Source: an uncultured bacterium
GTDB taxonomy: Bacteria; Patescibacteriota; Saccharimonadia; Saccharimonadales; Saccharimonadaceae
Reading direction: 5' to 3'
Length of the DNA: 64,000 nt
Assembly: GCA_938036155.1 (NCBI GenBank)
Contig: CALHPA010000004.1
Span: 17,890-81,889 of the forward strand
Position 1 is the first letter of the stretch. The number at the start of each line of letters is the position of its first letter. Positions 49,483 through 57,976 of this stretch are shown here, one piece after another. Under the pieces are notes generated by a model that was given only the letters and a program-made list of their open reading frames with translations, was not told the origin of the DNA and did no database searches. Position numbers and translations under genes: made by a program.

Positions 49483-49650
49483 ATGAAGTTTATTGATAAA
49501 AATGACAAAAAACTCATTACTATTATTTTGACAGTAATTATATTTGGATGGTTAGCTTATTTAACTTTTGAAATTAATCGGATTGGTAATAATTTAAACG
49601 GCTATATTGAGAGTGTAATTAAAGAAAATTCGAAGAAAAAATCGGAATAA
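49483..49650 (+). CDS. Small single-pass membrane protein (55 aa)
   Basis: 55-aa protein: MKFIDKNDKK, a membrane helix (about 11-30, LITIILTVIIFGWLAYLTF) and a polar tail ending KENSKKKSE. GAGG precedes ATG 49483 by 8 nt; a GTG at 49456 in the same frame is a weaker choice. No family recognised. It lies between two stress genes (dnaK, dnaJ) and after a structured leader, so conditional translation is possible. Confidence 0.55.
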   Translation: MKFIDKNDKKLITIILTVIIFGWLAYLTFEINRIGNNLNGYIESVIKENSKKKSE

Positions 49651-49653
49651 TTT

Positions 49654-49682
49654 TTGATGAAAAACTGGTCGGGTGATATAAT
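49654..49682 (+). promoter_or_regulatory. Promoter of the coiled-coil gene before dnaJ
   Basis: TTGATG (49654-49659), 17-bp spacer, TATAAT (49677-49682). Predicted transcription start is at or next to ATG 49690: leaderless. Confidence 0.7.
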
Positions 49683-49689
49683 ATATGGT

Positions 49690-50010
49690 ATGGAAAGTTT
49701 TAATCAAAATAATCAAAATGAAAACAAAGAAACCGGCTGGGAAATTGCAGCGGAAGACCAACGGGCGGTGATTGAGGCACAAATTCGAATGCTTGAAGCT
49801 CAGAGGTTGGAGCTTGAAAGTCGAATGCGCGAGGAGCTTCAATATATGCGTGATGCTAATAGGGATGAAATGGATAATCAAGATATTTATGAATCGATGA
49901 GTGGTATTTTTGAAGATAAAATGCGTGCATATGATTCGAAATTTTATGAAATTGACGTTCAGATTGATGGACTGGAATTTAAGCTAAAAAATATTGAAAA
50001 TAATAATTAG
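49690..50010 (+). CDS. Hypothetical coiled-coil protein
   Basis: 106-aa soluble, glutamate-rich protein. After a Gln/Asn-rich start (FNQNNQNENKE) it is predicted helical throughout, with heptad-like repeats (AQIRMLEAQRLELESRMREEL and YEIDVQIDGLEFKLKNIE). No named family. The start at 49690 is preferred to 49654 because the latter lies in the -35 box. Its stop falls inside the CIRCE of dnaJ. Confidence 0.6.
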   Translation: MESFNQNNQNENKETGWEIAAEDQRAVIEAQIRMLEAQRLELESRMREELQYMRDANRDEMDNQDIYESMSGIFEDKMRAYDSKFYEIDVQIDGLEFKLKNIENNN

Positions 50011-50044
50011 CACTCTTGCACTTCAAGTGCTAATTTGCTATAAT
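50007..50044 (+). promoter_or_regulatory. CIRCE operator overlapping the dnaJ promoter
   Basis: TTAGCACTC (50007-50015), 9-nt spacer, AAGTGCTAA (50025-50033), one deviation as at hrcA. -35 TTGCAC (50016-50021), 17-bp spacer, -10 TATAAT (50039-50044). ATG at 50052: leaderless. Confidence 0.92.
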
Positions 50045-50051
50045 ATATTAT

Positions 50052-51152
50052 ATGAGCAAAACAGATTATTATGATATTTTAGGTGTAAAAAAAGACGCCA
50101 GTGCTGATGAAATTAAAAAGGCTTTTCGAAAAAAAGCAGTTGAGCTTCATCCAGATAAAGGGGGTGATGAAAAGGCTTTTAAAGAAGTAAATGAAGCTTA
50201 TGAAGTTTTAAAAGATAAAGAAAAACGCCAACGATATGACCAATTCGGTCATGCAGGAGTTGGCGGAAATTCTGGTGGGTTTTCTGGTGGAAATCCTTTT
50301 GAAGGATTTAGCGGATTTTCGGGCCAGAATGTTAATTTTGATTTTGGTGGCGGATTTGGCGATATTTTTGACGGAATTTTTGGCGGTGGATTTTCGAATA
50401 GCCGCGGTTCGAAAACTAAAAAAGGTCGCGATGTTGAAGTAGATCTAACCTTGAATTTTAAAGAGGCAGTTTTTGGAACTGAAACTGAAATTTCATTAAA
50501 TCTAGATGATGAGTGCGAGCATTGTGATGGTTCTGGTGCGGAGCCTGGCCATGGAATGCAGAAATGTCCAGACTGTAATGGAAGTGGTCAACAAACTCGT
50601 GCCACTCAAACTCTTTTTGGTCCGATTCAGCAAACTGTGACTTGTCCAACTTGTGATGGTCGGGGTGAAATTCCAAAGCAAAATTGTTCAGTTTGCCGTG
50701 GCTCTGGAATCTTGCGTAAAAAGCAAACTGTAAAGCTTAAAATTCCAGCAGGAATTGATGATGGTGCAACAATTCGGCTTTCTGGTCGTGGTGAAGCAAT
50801 CAAAGGTGGTGAAAAAGGTGATTTATATGTAAACATTTATGTTAAAGCCGATAAAAAATTTACACGTGAAGGAGATTTAATTCTCAGTGAAGAGAGAATC
50901 TCAATGATCGATGCGGCCCTTGGTGCTGAAATCGAAGTTGAAACAATTGACGGTCCGTTAACGATGAAAATTCCAGCAGGAACGCAAAGTCATACTGATT
51001 TTAAGCTTTCAGGTCACGGTGTGCCTCACCTTCGAACTGAAAGAAGAGGTGCTCAAATTGTGACAATTATTGTCGAAACTCCTACAAAGCTTTCGAAAAA
51101 ACAAAAAGAGCTTCTGGCGGAATTTAAGAAATCTAAAAAATCATTATTTTAA
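50052..51152 (+). CDS. dnaJ: Chaperone protein DnaJ (type I Hsp40)
   Basis: 366-aa co-chaperone. J domain with HPD (33-35), Gly/Phe-rich linker (about 73-118), zinc domain with four CxxCxGxG-type repeats (CEHCDGSG, CPDCNGSG, CPTCDGRG, CSVCRGSG) and C-terminal substrate domain (LSGHGVPHL). It delivers substrates to DnaK and stimulates its ATPase. Under its own CIRCE promoter and followed by a terminator. Confidence 0.98.
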   Translation: MSKTDYYDILGVKKDASADEIKKAFRKKAVELHPDKGGDEKAFKEVNEAYEVLKDKEKRQRYDQFGHAGVGGNSGGFSGGNPFEGFSGFSGQNVNFDFGGGFGDIFDGIFGGGFSNSRGSKTKKGRDVEVDLTLNFKEAVFGTETEISLNLDDECEHCDGSGAEPGHGMQKCPDCNGSGQQTRATQTLFGPIQQTVTCPTCDGRGEIPKQNCSVCRGSGILRKKQTVKLKIPAGIDDGATIRLSGRGEAIKGGEKGDLYVNIYVKADKKFTREGDLILSEERISMIDAALGAEIEVETIDGPLTMKIPAGTQSHTDFKLSGHGVPHLRTERRGAQIVTIIVETPTKLSKKQKELLAEFKKSKKSLF

Positions 51153-51154
51153 AT

Positions 51155-51188
51155 AGTTGGCCGAGTTATTTAATAGCTCGGCTATTTT
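51155..51188 (+). terminator. Terminator of dnaJ
   Basis: GCCGAG (51160-51165) / CTCGGC (51177-51182), 11-nt loop, TATTTTATA. Confidence 0.75.
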
Positions 51189-51287
51189 ATAGGAATATTA
51201 ATTTTAATTCTTAATATATTGGTATGGGTGTTTTATTTTCTATAAAAATAATTTGAGCATCCTTAGAGCTTATGCTATAATATTTTC

Positions 51288-51752
51288 ATGACAACAATTA
51301 TTTTTATTGTAATTCTTTTTATTTTTCTAACACTCTCTCGGCGTAAAATGGGCTATTTTAATCTTATCGTTCTCTCGGGGATTGTTTTAAATAGATATTG
51401 GAATAAAGATATTACTAATTTTTTAACAACTTCAAATTTAGTAATTCCAGAGTCAACTTTAAGCGGAATCATTGGTTTATTTCTAATTTTAGCTCCAGCT
51501 TTAATAGTTTTAGCGAAAAATCCAAAACAAGAAAAATGGCTTTTTAGTATACTTTCTTCTGTATTCTCAGCAATTTTTACATATCTGGTATCACTTTCAT
51601 ATTTCGAGAAAGTTTTTTTACCAGATTTGCTTTCGAAAAGTATTTCGCAGCCACTTGAAAAATGGGCTAGTTGGGTTATTTTAGTGGGAGTTATTTTTTC
51701 AATTTTGAGCATAACTTCATTTAAATTTAAGAAAATTGAGAAAAACCCTTGA
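51288..51752 (+). CDS. Hypothetical membrane protein with about four helices
   Basis: 154-aa hydrophobic protein: helices at about 2-17, 60-76, 85-103 and 125-145, with short polar loops and a basic tail (FKFKKIEKNP). No family recognised. TATGCTATAAT (51266-51276) lies 11 nt upstream without a ribosome site. It precedes tRNA-Lys, whose -35 box overlaps its stop codon. Confidence 0.55.
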   Translation: MTTIIFIVILFIFLTLSRRKMGYFNLIVLSGIVLNRYWNKDITNFLTTSNLVIPESTLSGIIGLFLILAPALIVLAKNPKQEKWLFSILSSVFSAIFTYLVSLSYFEKVFLPDLLSKSISQPLEKWASWVILVGVIFSILSITSFKFKKIEKNP

Positions 51753-51777
51753 CTTTTAAAAATAATTGATATATAAT
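51749..51777 (+). promoter_or_regulatory. Promoter of tRNA-Lys
   Basis: TTGACT (51749-51754), 17-bp spacer, TATAAT (51772-51777). Confidence 0.8.
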
Positions 51778-51797
51778 TTAGTATGTATTCAGCAAGT

Positions 51798-51874
51798 GGG
51801 TCTGTAGCTCAGCTGGTTAGAGCACCTGCCTTTTAAGCAGGGTGTCATGGGTTCAAGCCCCATCAGACCCTCCA
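51798..51874 (+). tRNA. tRNA-Lys (TTT), CCA encoded
   Basis: 77-nt cloverleaf: acceptor GGGTCTG / CAGACCC, D arm GCTC..GAGC, anticodon stem CCTGC / GCAGG with loop CTTTTAA (anticodon TTT), T arm ATGGG TTCAAGC CCCAT, encoded CCA. Confidence 0.96.
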
Positions 51875-51937
51875 ATATATTAGAAAATTCACCAAAAGGT
51901 GTTTTTTTTATTACTAAAATATGATAAAATAATATAT

Positions 51938-52309
51938 GTGAAGAAGCAGTTGATAGAATTTATAAATCGGTGGTTTTTAAATAGTTTCTTATTATGGATT
52001 TTAATTTCTATTTTTGGAAATGTTAGCAACCACAGTGTGGGAACTTTCTTTCTTGCTGGTTTAATTTTTTCAATTGTGAATAGCACACTTAAAACTATTC
52101 TTACAATTTTATCACTTCCAATGATTATTTTGACTTTTGGTTTTTTTACACTTATAGTTAATGGTATGATTGTTTGGATTTCGATACTTCTAGCACCAAA
52201 TATTTCAATGGGATTTTGGAATTCTGTGATTGTGGGAGCGGCTATGAGCCTGCTGAACTATAGTTTGAGTCAATTTTTAAAAATTGAAGATGAAAAGGAG
52301 ATTTTATAG
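51938..52309 (+). CDS. YvlD-like four-helix membrane protein (phage holin IV superfamily)
   Basis: 123-aa protein with four helices and the family-like segments FLAGLIFSIVNSTLKTIL, LPMIILTFGFFTLIVNG and SVIVGAAMSLLNYSLS (Pfam PF04020, YvlD/phage_holin_4_2). Despite the family name it is chromosomal in many bacteria and linked to envelope stress, and there is no prophage here. GTG 51938 follows ATGATAAAAT and is probably leaderless. The stop codon overlaps the secG start. Confidence 0.8.
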   Translation: MKKQLIEFINRWFLNSFLLWILISIFGNVSNHSVGTFFLAGLIFSIVNSTLKTILTILSLPMIILTFGFFTLIVNGMIVWISILLAPNISMGFWNSVIVGAAMSLLNYSLSQFLKIEDEKEIL

Positions 52310-52536
52310 TGAATATTGATATTATTTTACAGTTTTCAACCGTTATTTCTGGCGTTTTAATGATGATTTTAGTGCTTTTACAACAACGAGGAGCAACATT
52401 AGGGGCAGGATTTGGGGCTTCTGGCGAGCTTTACACTGAGCGACGCGGTGTCGAAAAGAGTATTTTTCGGGCAACAGTTTTCTTTGCATTTATTTTTGTT
52501 GCATCAATTCTTACAACTTTGCTTTTACCTAAATAA
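52309..52536 (+). CDS. secG: Preprotein translocase subunit SecG
   Basis: 75-aa auxiliary subunit of SecYEG. Two membrane helices flank the family loop GVLMMILVLLQQRGATLGAG, then GASGELYTERRGVEK and a second helix. AAGGAG precedes the GTG start, which shares a base with the previous stop. It probably supports export of the substrate-binding protein encoded next. Confidence 0.93.
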   Translation: MNIDIILQFSTVISGVLMMILVLLQQRGATLGAGFGASGELYTERRGVEKSIFRATVFFAFIFVASILTTLLLPK

Positions 52537-52548
52537 AAAGGAGTTTTA

Positions 52549-54387
52549 ATGGACTTTAAAAAAAGCCCTAAAAAGGTTAGACGAGTTTCCGCTATTTCTC
52601 GAAAAAATAGAGATCAGGTTTCAAAAAATAAAATAATTCAAACTTTTAATAATAAGGCTACTTTAGCTGAAAGAGCAGATTTAGTTGAAAAGGCTATCGC
52701 TTCTCACACGAGAAAAATGTTTTTTGGTCGTTTTGAGAATTTGTCGAATGTTCGAAAAATTGTTATTTCTTGGATCTGTGTTGTATCTATTTTGATTTTT
52801 TCTGTTGGTGTTTTTCGTGGGTTAAGCGCCGAAAACTATAGCGAGGATACTTTTTATAGAGGAGGAACTTATTCAGAAGGAATTTTGGGTGAAGTTAAAA
52901 CCTTAAATCCGTTATTTACCTCGACTGATACTGAAAGATCTTTCGAACAGATTGCTTTTTCTCATCTTTATGATATTGATGAAACGGGAAATTTGAAGGG
53001 TGATTTAGCCGAAAGCGTTTCAACATCTGACAATTATAAAAACTTTAAAATTAAAATGCGGAACAATGCCGTTTGGTCTGATGGCCGAAAAATAACAGCT
53101 AATGATGTAATTTTCACTATAAAACTATTGAGGGAGCAATCAATTAATCCTTCTGGTTTTAAAGCCTGGAAAAACGTTGAGATTTCGAAAAATAGTGATT
53201 ATGAATTCAGCGTTAAAGTGCCGTCAAGTTCTTCTTCTGTTTTGTATAGTTTTAATTTTTCAATATTGCCAGAGCATATTTTAAAAGATATTCAAATAGA
53301 GAAGATTCGCGAAAATGCTTTTTCGAAGAATCCAATAACTTCTGGCGCATTTAATTTTAAATCTGTTCAGAATGATGGTGATAAAACTACTATTTCATTA
53401 GTTAAAAACAAGCGATATTATAAGGGTGAGGCCTATATTGATAACTTTGATATTATTGCCTTTAAAGATGAAACTAAGCTTAAAAATGCCTTGGTTTCTG
53501 GTGAGATTGTTGCATCACCCAGTCTTAAAATTAGTAAATTTTCAGAATCTGAGCGAGCTAAATTGAATTCTCGAGAAACTAATGTTAATCGTGGAATTTA
53601 TGCTTTTTTGAATAATTCTGATTCAGTTTTGAAAGATTTAAAGGTTCGAAAAGCTATTCAAACTGGGGTTGATATTTTGAAAGTTCGAAAAGAAATGGAA
53701 TTTGTTGATAAACTTGATTTTCCAACTTTGAATCAGTTTTTGAATACTAAAGATTTGAGCGTTCCTAAATATGATTTCGATCAAGCACAAAAAATATTAG
53801 ATGAAGCTGGCTGGAAGAAAAACTCGAATGGCATATTAGAAAAAGATGGTAAGAAAGCTATTTTAAATATCGCAACAACTAGTGTCTATAACTATAAGAA
53901 AGCTGCCGAAGAAATTGAGGGTCAGCTCAAAAAACTCGGATTTGATGTAAAATTAACGGTAATTGATAAAAATGATAAAACTGGGGCTTTTGTTCAATCA
54001 ATACTTCAGCCAAGAAACTATAGTATCTTGGTCTACGAGATTGATCTTGGCGCTGATCCTGATATTTATGCTTTTTGGCATTCTTCGCAATCTGGGCGAA
54101 AAGGATTAAATTTTTCAAATTATAGTGATGTAGTCGCAGATGATCTTTTGCTGAATTCAAGGACTGCTCAAAGCTCAAATGATAAAAAGTTACAGATAAC
54201 TAAATTTACTCAACGTTGGCTAGCTAATTCAGTTGCTATTGGTCTTGGTCAGACTAAAACGAGTTATGTTTTTCGAAAGTCTGTTCAGCCATATTCGGCA
54301 AATAATACTTTCGTGACGGAAGTCGATAGATATGCGGATGTAATATATTGGTCGGCTTCGAAATCAACTCTTTACAAGACGCCATAA
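52549..54387 (+). CDS. Extracellular solute-binding protein family 5 (peptide/nickel type), membrane-anchored
   Basis: 612-aa protein. Residues 1-75 are basic and cytoplasmic, one helix follows (about 76-95), then an SBP_bac_5 domain: GGTYSEGILGEVKTLNPLF, the RNNAVWSDGRKITANDVIFT signature and DLGADPDIYAFWHSSQ. There is no lipobox cysteine, so it is tethered by its signal anchor. No permease or ATPase genes are adjacent. It may feed an oligopeptide importer elsewhere, or act as a peptide-binding surface protein in an organism dependent on host nutrients. AAGGAG precedes the ATG. Confidence 0.88.
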   Translation: MDFKKSPKKVRRVSAISRKNRDQVSKNKIIQTFNNKATLAERADLVEKAIASHTRKMFFGRFENLSNVRKIVISWICVVSILIFSVGVFRGLSAENYSEDTFYRGGTYSEGILGEVKTLNPLFTSTDTERSFEQIAFSHLYDIDETGNLKGDLAESVSTSDNYKNFKIKMRNNAVWSDGRKITANDVIFTIKLLREQSINPSGFKAWKNVEISKNSDYEFSVKVPSSSSSVLYSFNFSILPEHILKDIQIEKIRENAFSKNPITSGAFNFKSVQNDGDKTTISLVKNKRYYKGEAYIDNFDIIAFKDETKLKNALVSGEIVASPSLKISKFSESERAKLNSRETNVNRGIYAFLNNSDSVLKDLKVRKAIQTGVDILKVRKEMEFVDKLDFPTLNQFLNTKDLSVPKYDFDQAQKILDEAGWKKNSNGILEKDGKKAILNIATTSVYNYKKAAEEIEGQLKKLGFDVKLTVIDKNDKTGAFVQSILQPRNYSILVYEIDLGADPDIYAFWHSSQSGRKGLNFSNYSDVVADDLLLNSRTAQSSNDKKLQITKFTQRWLANSVAIGLGQTKTSYVFRKSVQPYSANNTFVTEVDRYADVIYWSASKSTLYKTP

Positions 54388-54399
54388 TTTTGGTATAAT
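54371..54399 (+). promoter_or_regulatory. Promoter of tRNA-Leu
   Basis: TTTACA (54371-54376), 17-bp spacer, TATAAT (54394-54399) after TGG. It overlaps the end of the solute-binding protein gene. Confidence 0.7.
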
Positions 54400-54411
54400 T
54401 AAGATGGATTT

Positions 54412-54498
54412 GCGCGCGTGGCGGAATTGGTAGACGCGCTAGCTTGAGGGGCTAGTGAGCTTCGGCTCGTGGAAGTTCAAGTCTTCTCGTGCGCACCA
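54412..54498 (+). tRNA. tRNA-Leu (GAG), CCA encoded
   Basis: 87-nt class II tRNA: acceptor GCGCGCG / CGTGCGC, anticodon stem CTAGC / GCTAG with loop TTGAGGG (anticodon GAG), long variable arm GAGCTTCGGCTC, T arm with GTTCAAG, encoded CCA. Confidence 0.95.
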
Positions 54499-54522
54499 TC
54501 TCTGGATTTTTTAAAAAATATT

Positions 54523-54543
54523 CGCGCGTCAGCGCGTTTTTTA
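54523..54543 (+). terminator. Terminator of tRNA-Leu
   Basis: CGCGC / GCGCG stem, GTCA loop, TTTTTTATT. Confidence 0.85.
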
Positions 54544-54638
54544 TTACCGAGTGAAGTTCGGAGTAAAGGCAAAAATTTACCTTAATTTATATTACTTTAG
54601 TCTATTTTATGATATTATATAAAGTGAGAGGAAAAATA

Positions 54639-55106
54639 ATGATTAGAAACAAAGATTTTACAAGAGAATATTTAGATAAAATTATTTTTGCGCCCGAGCG
54701 ACATATCGTTGATGAATGGCTAAGTGCATTTAAAAAACTTTCAGAAATTATGAACGAGCTTAATCTTAATCCCGATCTTTACATGCATAGTATAGGTGTA
54801 GAAAGCTTAAAAATTAATTTTATAAAAAATGAATCTCTAATCATCAATGAAGTAATACGTTTAGATTCTTGCGCAAAAAGAGTTCTTGATTCGTCTATTA
54901 AAATTGTTCAAATATCTTCCAGGGATGAATTCAAATACGATGATGTTTCAGAATTGATAAGAGAGGCGTGGTGGGAGTTAATTTCACTGTTCGACTATTC
55001 TTCAGATTTGTATTTAAATATATACTCACTTTGTTTGTTTAATAATCTTGCTTTAACATTGGAGAAATCCGTGAAAATAGTTGCCAATAAGCTTTCGGGG
55101 GGTTAA
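54639..55106 (+). CDS. Hypothetical helical protein
   Basis: 155-aa soluble protein, largely helical and acidic, with two cysteines. Segments such as EYLDKIIFAPERHIVDEWLS and ELIREAWWELISLFDYSSDL are distinctive but unassigned. Codon use (AGA for Arg at several places) differs slightly from its neighbours, so it may be a more recent gain. ATG 54639 with GAGAGG upstream is preferred to the frame from 54609. The 55107-55275 region after it holds no gene I can support. Confidence 0.55.
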   Translation: MIRNKDFTREYLDKIIFAPERHIVDEWLSAFKKLSEIMNELNLNPDLYMHSIGVESLKINFIKNESLIINEVIRLDSCAKRVLDSSIKIVQISSRDEFKYDDVSELIREAWWELISLFDYSSDLYLNIYSLCLFNNLALTLEKSVKIVANKLSGG

Positions 55107-55278
55107 TAGTCTCCCGGATGACATTATGGAAAAAGTTGGGATCATTCTGGAAAATCAAGATTTTTCAGAATAAGGTGATAAGATTTGTTATCAATAATAA
55201 AATTGAGCATGTATTGTATGACTTCCAGTTATTACGAACGAATCAGAAATATAATAAAGTTGTGGTAGTTTAACATTT

Positions 55279-55303
55279 AAGCGGTTTATCCGCTTTTTTA
55301 TTT
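55279..55303 (+). terminator. Terminator, plus strand
   Basis: AAGCGG / CCGCTT stem, 5-nt loop, TTTTATTTTT. It ends the unit of the hypothetical gene at 54639. Confidence 0.75.
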
Positions 55304-55307
55304 TTAT

Positions 55308-55333
55308 TAAAAATAAACCCGCTTTTTTGCAGG
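55308..55333 (-). terminator. Terminator of murC
   Basis: Minus strand CCTGC / GCGGG stem (one G-U), AAAAAA loop, TTTATTTTT. Confidence 0.7.
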
Positions 55334-55339
55334 AGTATT

Positions 55340-56635
55340 TTATTTTAATCTTTTTCGAATCCAGCCGTCAAGAGAACCAGCGCTCATAGCTAGAATTAGT
55401 CGATTTTCATCTTTAAGCTCATTGATTTTTTCTAATAGTTGCGAATCATTTGTTGCAAGATCCATAACGATTGTTTTTTCAGACACTTTTCTAGACAGGA
55501 ATTCGGGTGAAAGAATTTCGAAATCTGGATTTTCACGACTTAAATATGTCGGTAGCCAAATGATCTCATCTGCATACTTGAAAATTTCTGGCGTATATTC
55601 ATCTTGCACCTCAACTTGGCGAACGTTTTGATGTGGTTGATAAATTAATGATACTCCAGAGAATCCCTGCTTTTCAGCTATTTCTTTTGCCATTTGGAGC
55701 GTTGATTGAATTTCTTTTGGGTGGTGTCCATAATCTGAATAAACATTATTTGTTATTTTTTCGAAACGGCGATTTGTACCGGGAAAATTATTTAGTGCTA
55801 AGATTGTTTTTTCATAAAAATCTTTTGAAACTTTAAGATTTTGAGTTTCAGCTAAATAATCAATTGCTTCAAGAACTAGGCTAGCATTTTTTCGATTATG
55901 AATTCCAGGAAGATTAATATTTTCTTCTGGCTGAGACAAAATTACCTTATTATTTAGATTTTCGAAAATTTCTGGATGTTGATCTTTCCAGGAAATAATA
56001 AAATCACTTTTTGATCCAAATTCTGCGAAAGCTTCAAAATAATCTTTTTCAGTTTTGTAAATATCAGTGTGGTCGTGGTCAATTGAAGTAATTAAGCTAA
56101 TTGATGGCGTAAAATGCAAGAAGTTTCGGTCGAATTCATCAGCTTCATAAATAAAATATTCACTTTCCGGGTCGAAGAAACCACTCGCACCAAAGGAGAT
56201 TGTTGTACCGATCGACCAGCTTATTGGAATTCCTAATTGCTGAAAAGCCCAAATCGCCATTCCTGTGGTTGTGGTTTTACCGTGCGTGCCGGAAATTGCT
56301 ATAAGTTTAAGGTTTTTTGAATTGATAATTTCATTCAAAAGCTCGTCGCGTTTGCTGATTTTTATTCCTAATTTCTTCGCCATTAAAAGTTCAGGATGAT
56401 TTTTTGGTAGAGCGGCAGTATAAACAAACCAATTGATGCCGTTTTCGATGAATTTTTGCTTTAAAAATTCTCCATCTTGTTTGCCAATTTCAATTTCGAT
56501 ATCTTTTTTTGAAAGCTCCTCAATCATTAAACTTGAATTTTGGTCGCTTCCAAAAACACCATATCCTGCGCTGTGAGCAATGCTTGCAAGAGCACCAATC
56601 CCAACGCCACCAATTCCAGAAAAATAAATATTCAT
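55340..56635 (-). CDS. murC: UDP-N-acetylmuramate-L-alanine ligase
   Basis: 431-aa cytoplasmic Mur ligase adding the first amino acid of the peptidoglycan stem peptide. N-terminal GIGGVGIGALASIAHSAG (UDP-MurNAc domain), ATP loop AISGTHGKTTTTG (about 114), EADEFDRNFLHF (MurC-type), HNRKNASLVLEA and YGHHPKEI in the C-terminal domain. Somewhat shorter than the usual 450-480. The ATG follows a minus-strand GTGATAAAAT box, apparently leaderless, divergent from the MFS gene. It shows that the cell makes peptidoglycan. Confidence 0.94.
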   Translation of the reverse strand: MNIYFSGIGGVGIGALASIAHSAGYGVFGSDQNSSLMIEELSKKDIEIEIGKQDGEFLKQKFIENGINWFVYTAALPKNHPELLMAKKLGIKISKRDELLNEIINSKNLKLIAISGTHGKTTTTGMAIWAFQQLGIPISWSIGTTISFGASGFFDPESEYFIYEADEFDRNFLHFTPSISLITSIDHDHTDIYKTEKDYFEAFAEFGSKSDFIISWKDQHPEIFENLNNKVILSQPEENINLPGIHNRKNASLVLEAIDYLAETQNLKVSKDFYEKTILALNNFPGTNRRFEKITNNVYSDYGHHPKEIQSTLQMAKEIAEKQGFSGVSLIYQPHQNVRQVEVQDEYTPEIFKYADEIIWLPTYLSRENPDFEILSPEFLSRKVSEKTIVMDLATNDSQLLEKINELKDENRLILAMSAGSLDGWIRKRLK

Positions 56636-56719
56636 AACTTAATTTTATCACTTTTAAGAATAAAAATAAAGGTTTCGAACTTTTTTAAGAGCTTAAAATA
56701 TGATAAAATATAAATACTT

Positions 56720-57976
56720 ATGTTTAAAAAAATATTAAAACCTTTTTTAAAAATTCGAAATTATTGGCAATATATTTCTTTTGATGAAATGGTTGTTTTG
56801 TATGTTTCGAAAAATATGCGAGTTTTTGCAACAAAATTAACAAGTACTTTTAGCCTAATTTATATCTATAAGTTCACGCATTCAATTTGGATTATTCCTA
56901 TTTGTATTTTAATTTATTACATTGCAAAATTTGCAGGTTCGATAATTGCTCTTTTCTATATTTCAAAAAATGGCCCAAAGCATGGAATGCTACTTGCAAA
57001 TATTTTGTTTATTCCAGCTTTAATTTTAATGGCTTCAATGGGAATTTTTGGTAAGGAAATGGGTTTGATTGTAGCCCTTATTAGTGCAGTTTTTAAAGGA
57101 ATATCGACTTCGGTTGAAAATATCTCGTATAATGTTGATTTTTCGAAAGCTAAAACTGCCAAAAAAGTTGGAAAACAGCTTGGAATTTCCTATATTTTGG
57201 AGCATATTTCGAGTAGTATAACTCCTGCAATTGGTGGATTTCTTGCGATATTTTTTGGAGTTGAGAAGCTTTTTGTGGTGTCTTCGGTGATTTTAGTTTT
57301 GACAACAATTCCACTTTTGACAACAAAAGAGCGAGTAAAGCCTGTTCGAAAAATAAGTTTTTGGGGTTTTCCATGGCAAAACTATAAGCATCTTTTGATT
57401 ATTTGTTATAGTTGTGGAATGGCTTGGAACTCTTTATATATTTGGAGCTTTTTTGCGCCAGTCTTTTTGTTGAAAGGTATTAATGCTTATGGTTCAGCTG
57501 GAGTTTTGTCTTCGATTTCTTCAATTGCAGCTTTGGTTTCAGCTTTTATTTACGGTAAAGTGATTGATAAAAATAAAGAGCGAAGGCTTTTAAAAATCGG
57601 GGCTATTTTTATGGGGCTAGTTTTTTCGCTTCGAATTTTTATTTCGTCGAATCCGCTTTTACTTGGAATTTTAGAAATTATTGCTGCGGTGGCGATGAAT
57701 GGCTTTAATATGGCGAATTTCAAAGGTTTATATGGCGAAGCTGATGAATCTGGAATGCGCATGCAATATTTATTTTTGTATGAAATCGGAATGAATACTG
57801 TTTCAGTTATTGCTATTTCTTTATTTGTAATTTTATTTTTTGTACTTCAAGGACTGGATCCATCAGGTGAACTATCAATGAGGATTATGATTTTGATTTC
57901 AAGTTTATCAATTTTGCCAATGATTTTTACAAACTATCGTATTTATCGAAATAAAAAACGCCAATTCCGAGAATGA
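56720..57976 (+). CDS. Major facilitator superfamily transporter
   Basis: 418-aa membrane protein with about twelve helices in two bundles. The loop between helices 2 and 3 and the VIDKNKERRLLKIGAIFMG segment (about 275) resemble MFS motif A/RXXXRR regions. Substrate unknown; drug efflux or nutrient uptake are both possible. ATGATAAAAT lies 14 nt upstream. It overlaps comEC by 4 bases (ATGA). Confidence 0.8.
   Translation: MFKKILKPFLKIRNYWQYISFDEMVVLYVSKNMRVFATKLTSTFSLIYIYKFTHSIWIIPICILIYYIAKFAGSIIALFYISKNGPKHGMLLANILFIPALILMASMGIFGKEMGLIVALISAVFKGISTSVENISYNVDFSKAKTAKKVGKQLGISYILEHISSSITPAIGGFLAIFFGVEKLFVVSSVILVLTTIPLLTTKERVKPVRKISFWGFPWQNYKHLLIICYSCGMAWNSLYIWSFFAPVFLLKGINAYGSAGVLSSISSIAALVSAFIYGKVIDKNKERRLLKIGAIFMGLVFSLRIFISSNPLLLGILEIIAAVAMNGFNMANFKGLYGEADESGMRMQYLFLYEIGMNTVSVIAISLFVILFFVLQGLDPSGELSMRIMILISSLSILPMIFTNYRIYRNKKRQFRE

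Noticed and set aside
51938..52309. Prophage suggested by a holin-family protein
   Set aside because: The YvlD-like family is common on chromosomes, and the neighbours are secG and tRNA-Lys with no phage genes.
55125..55163. 13-codon frame after the 54639 gene
   Set aside because: Too short, with no ribosome site or terminator of its own.
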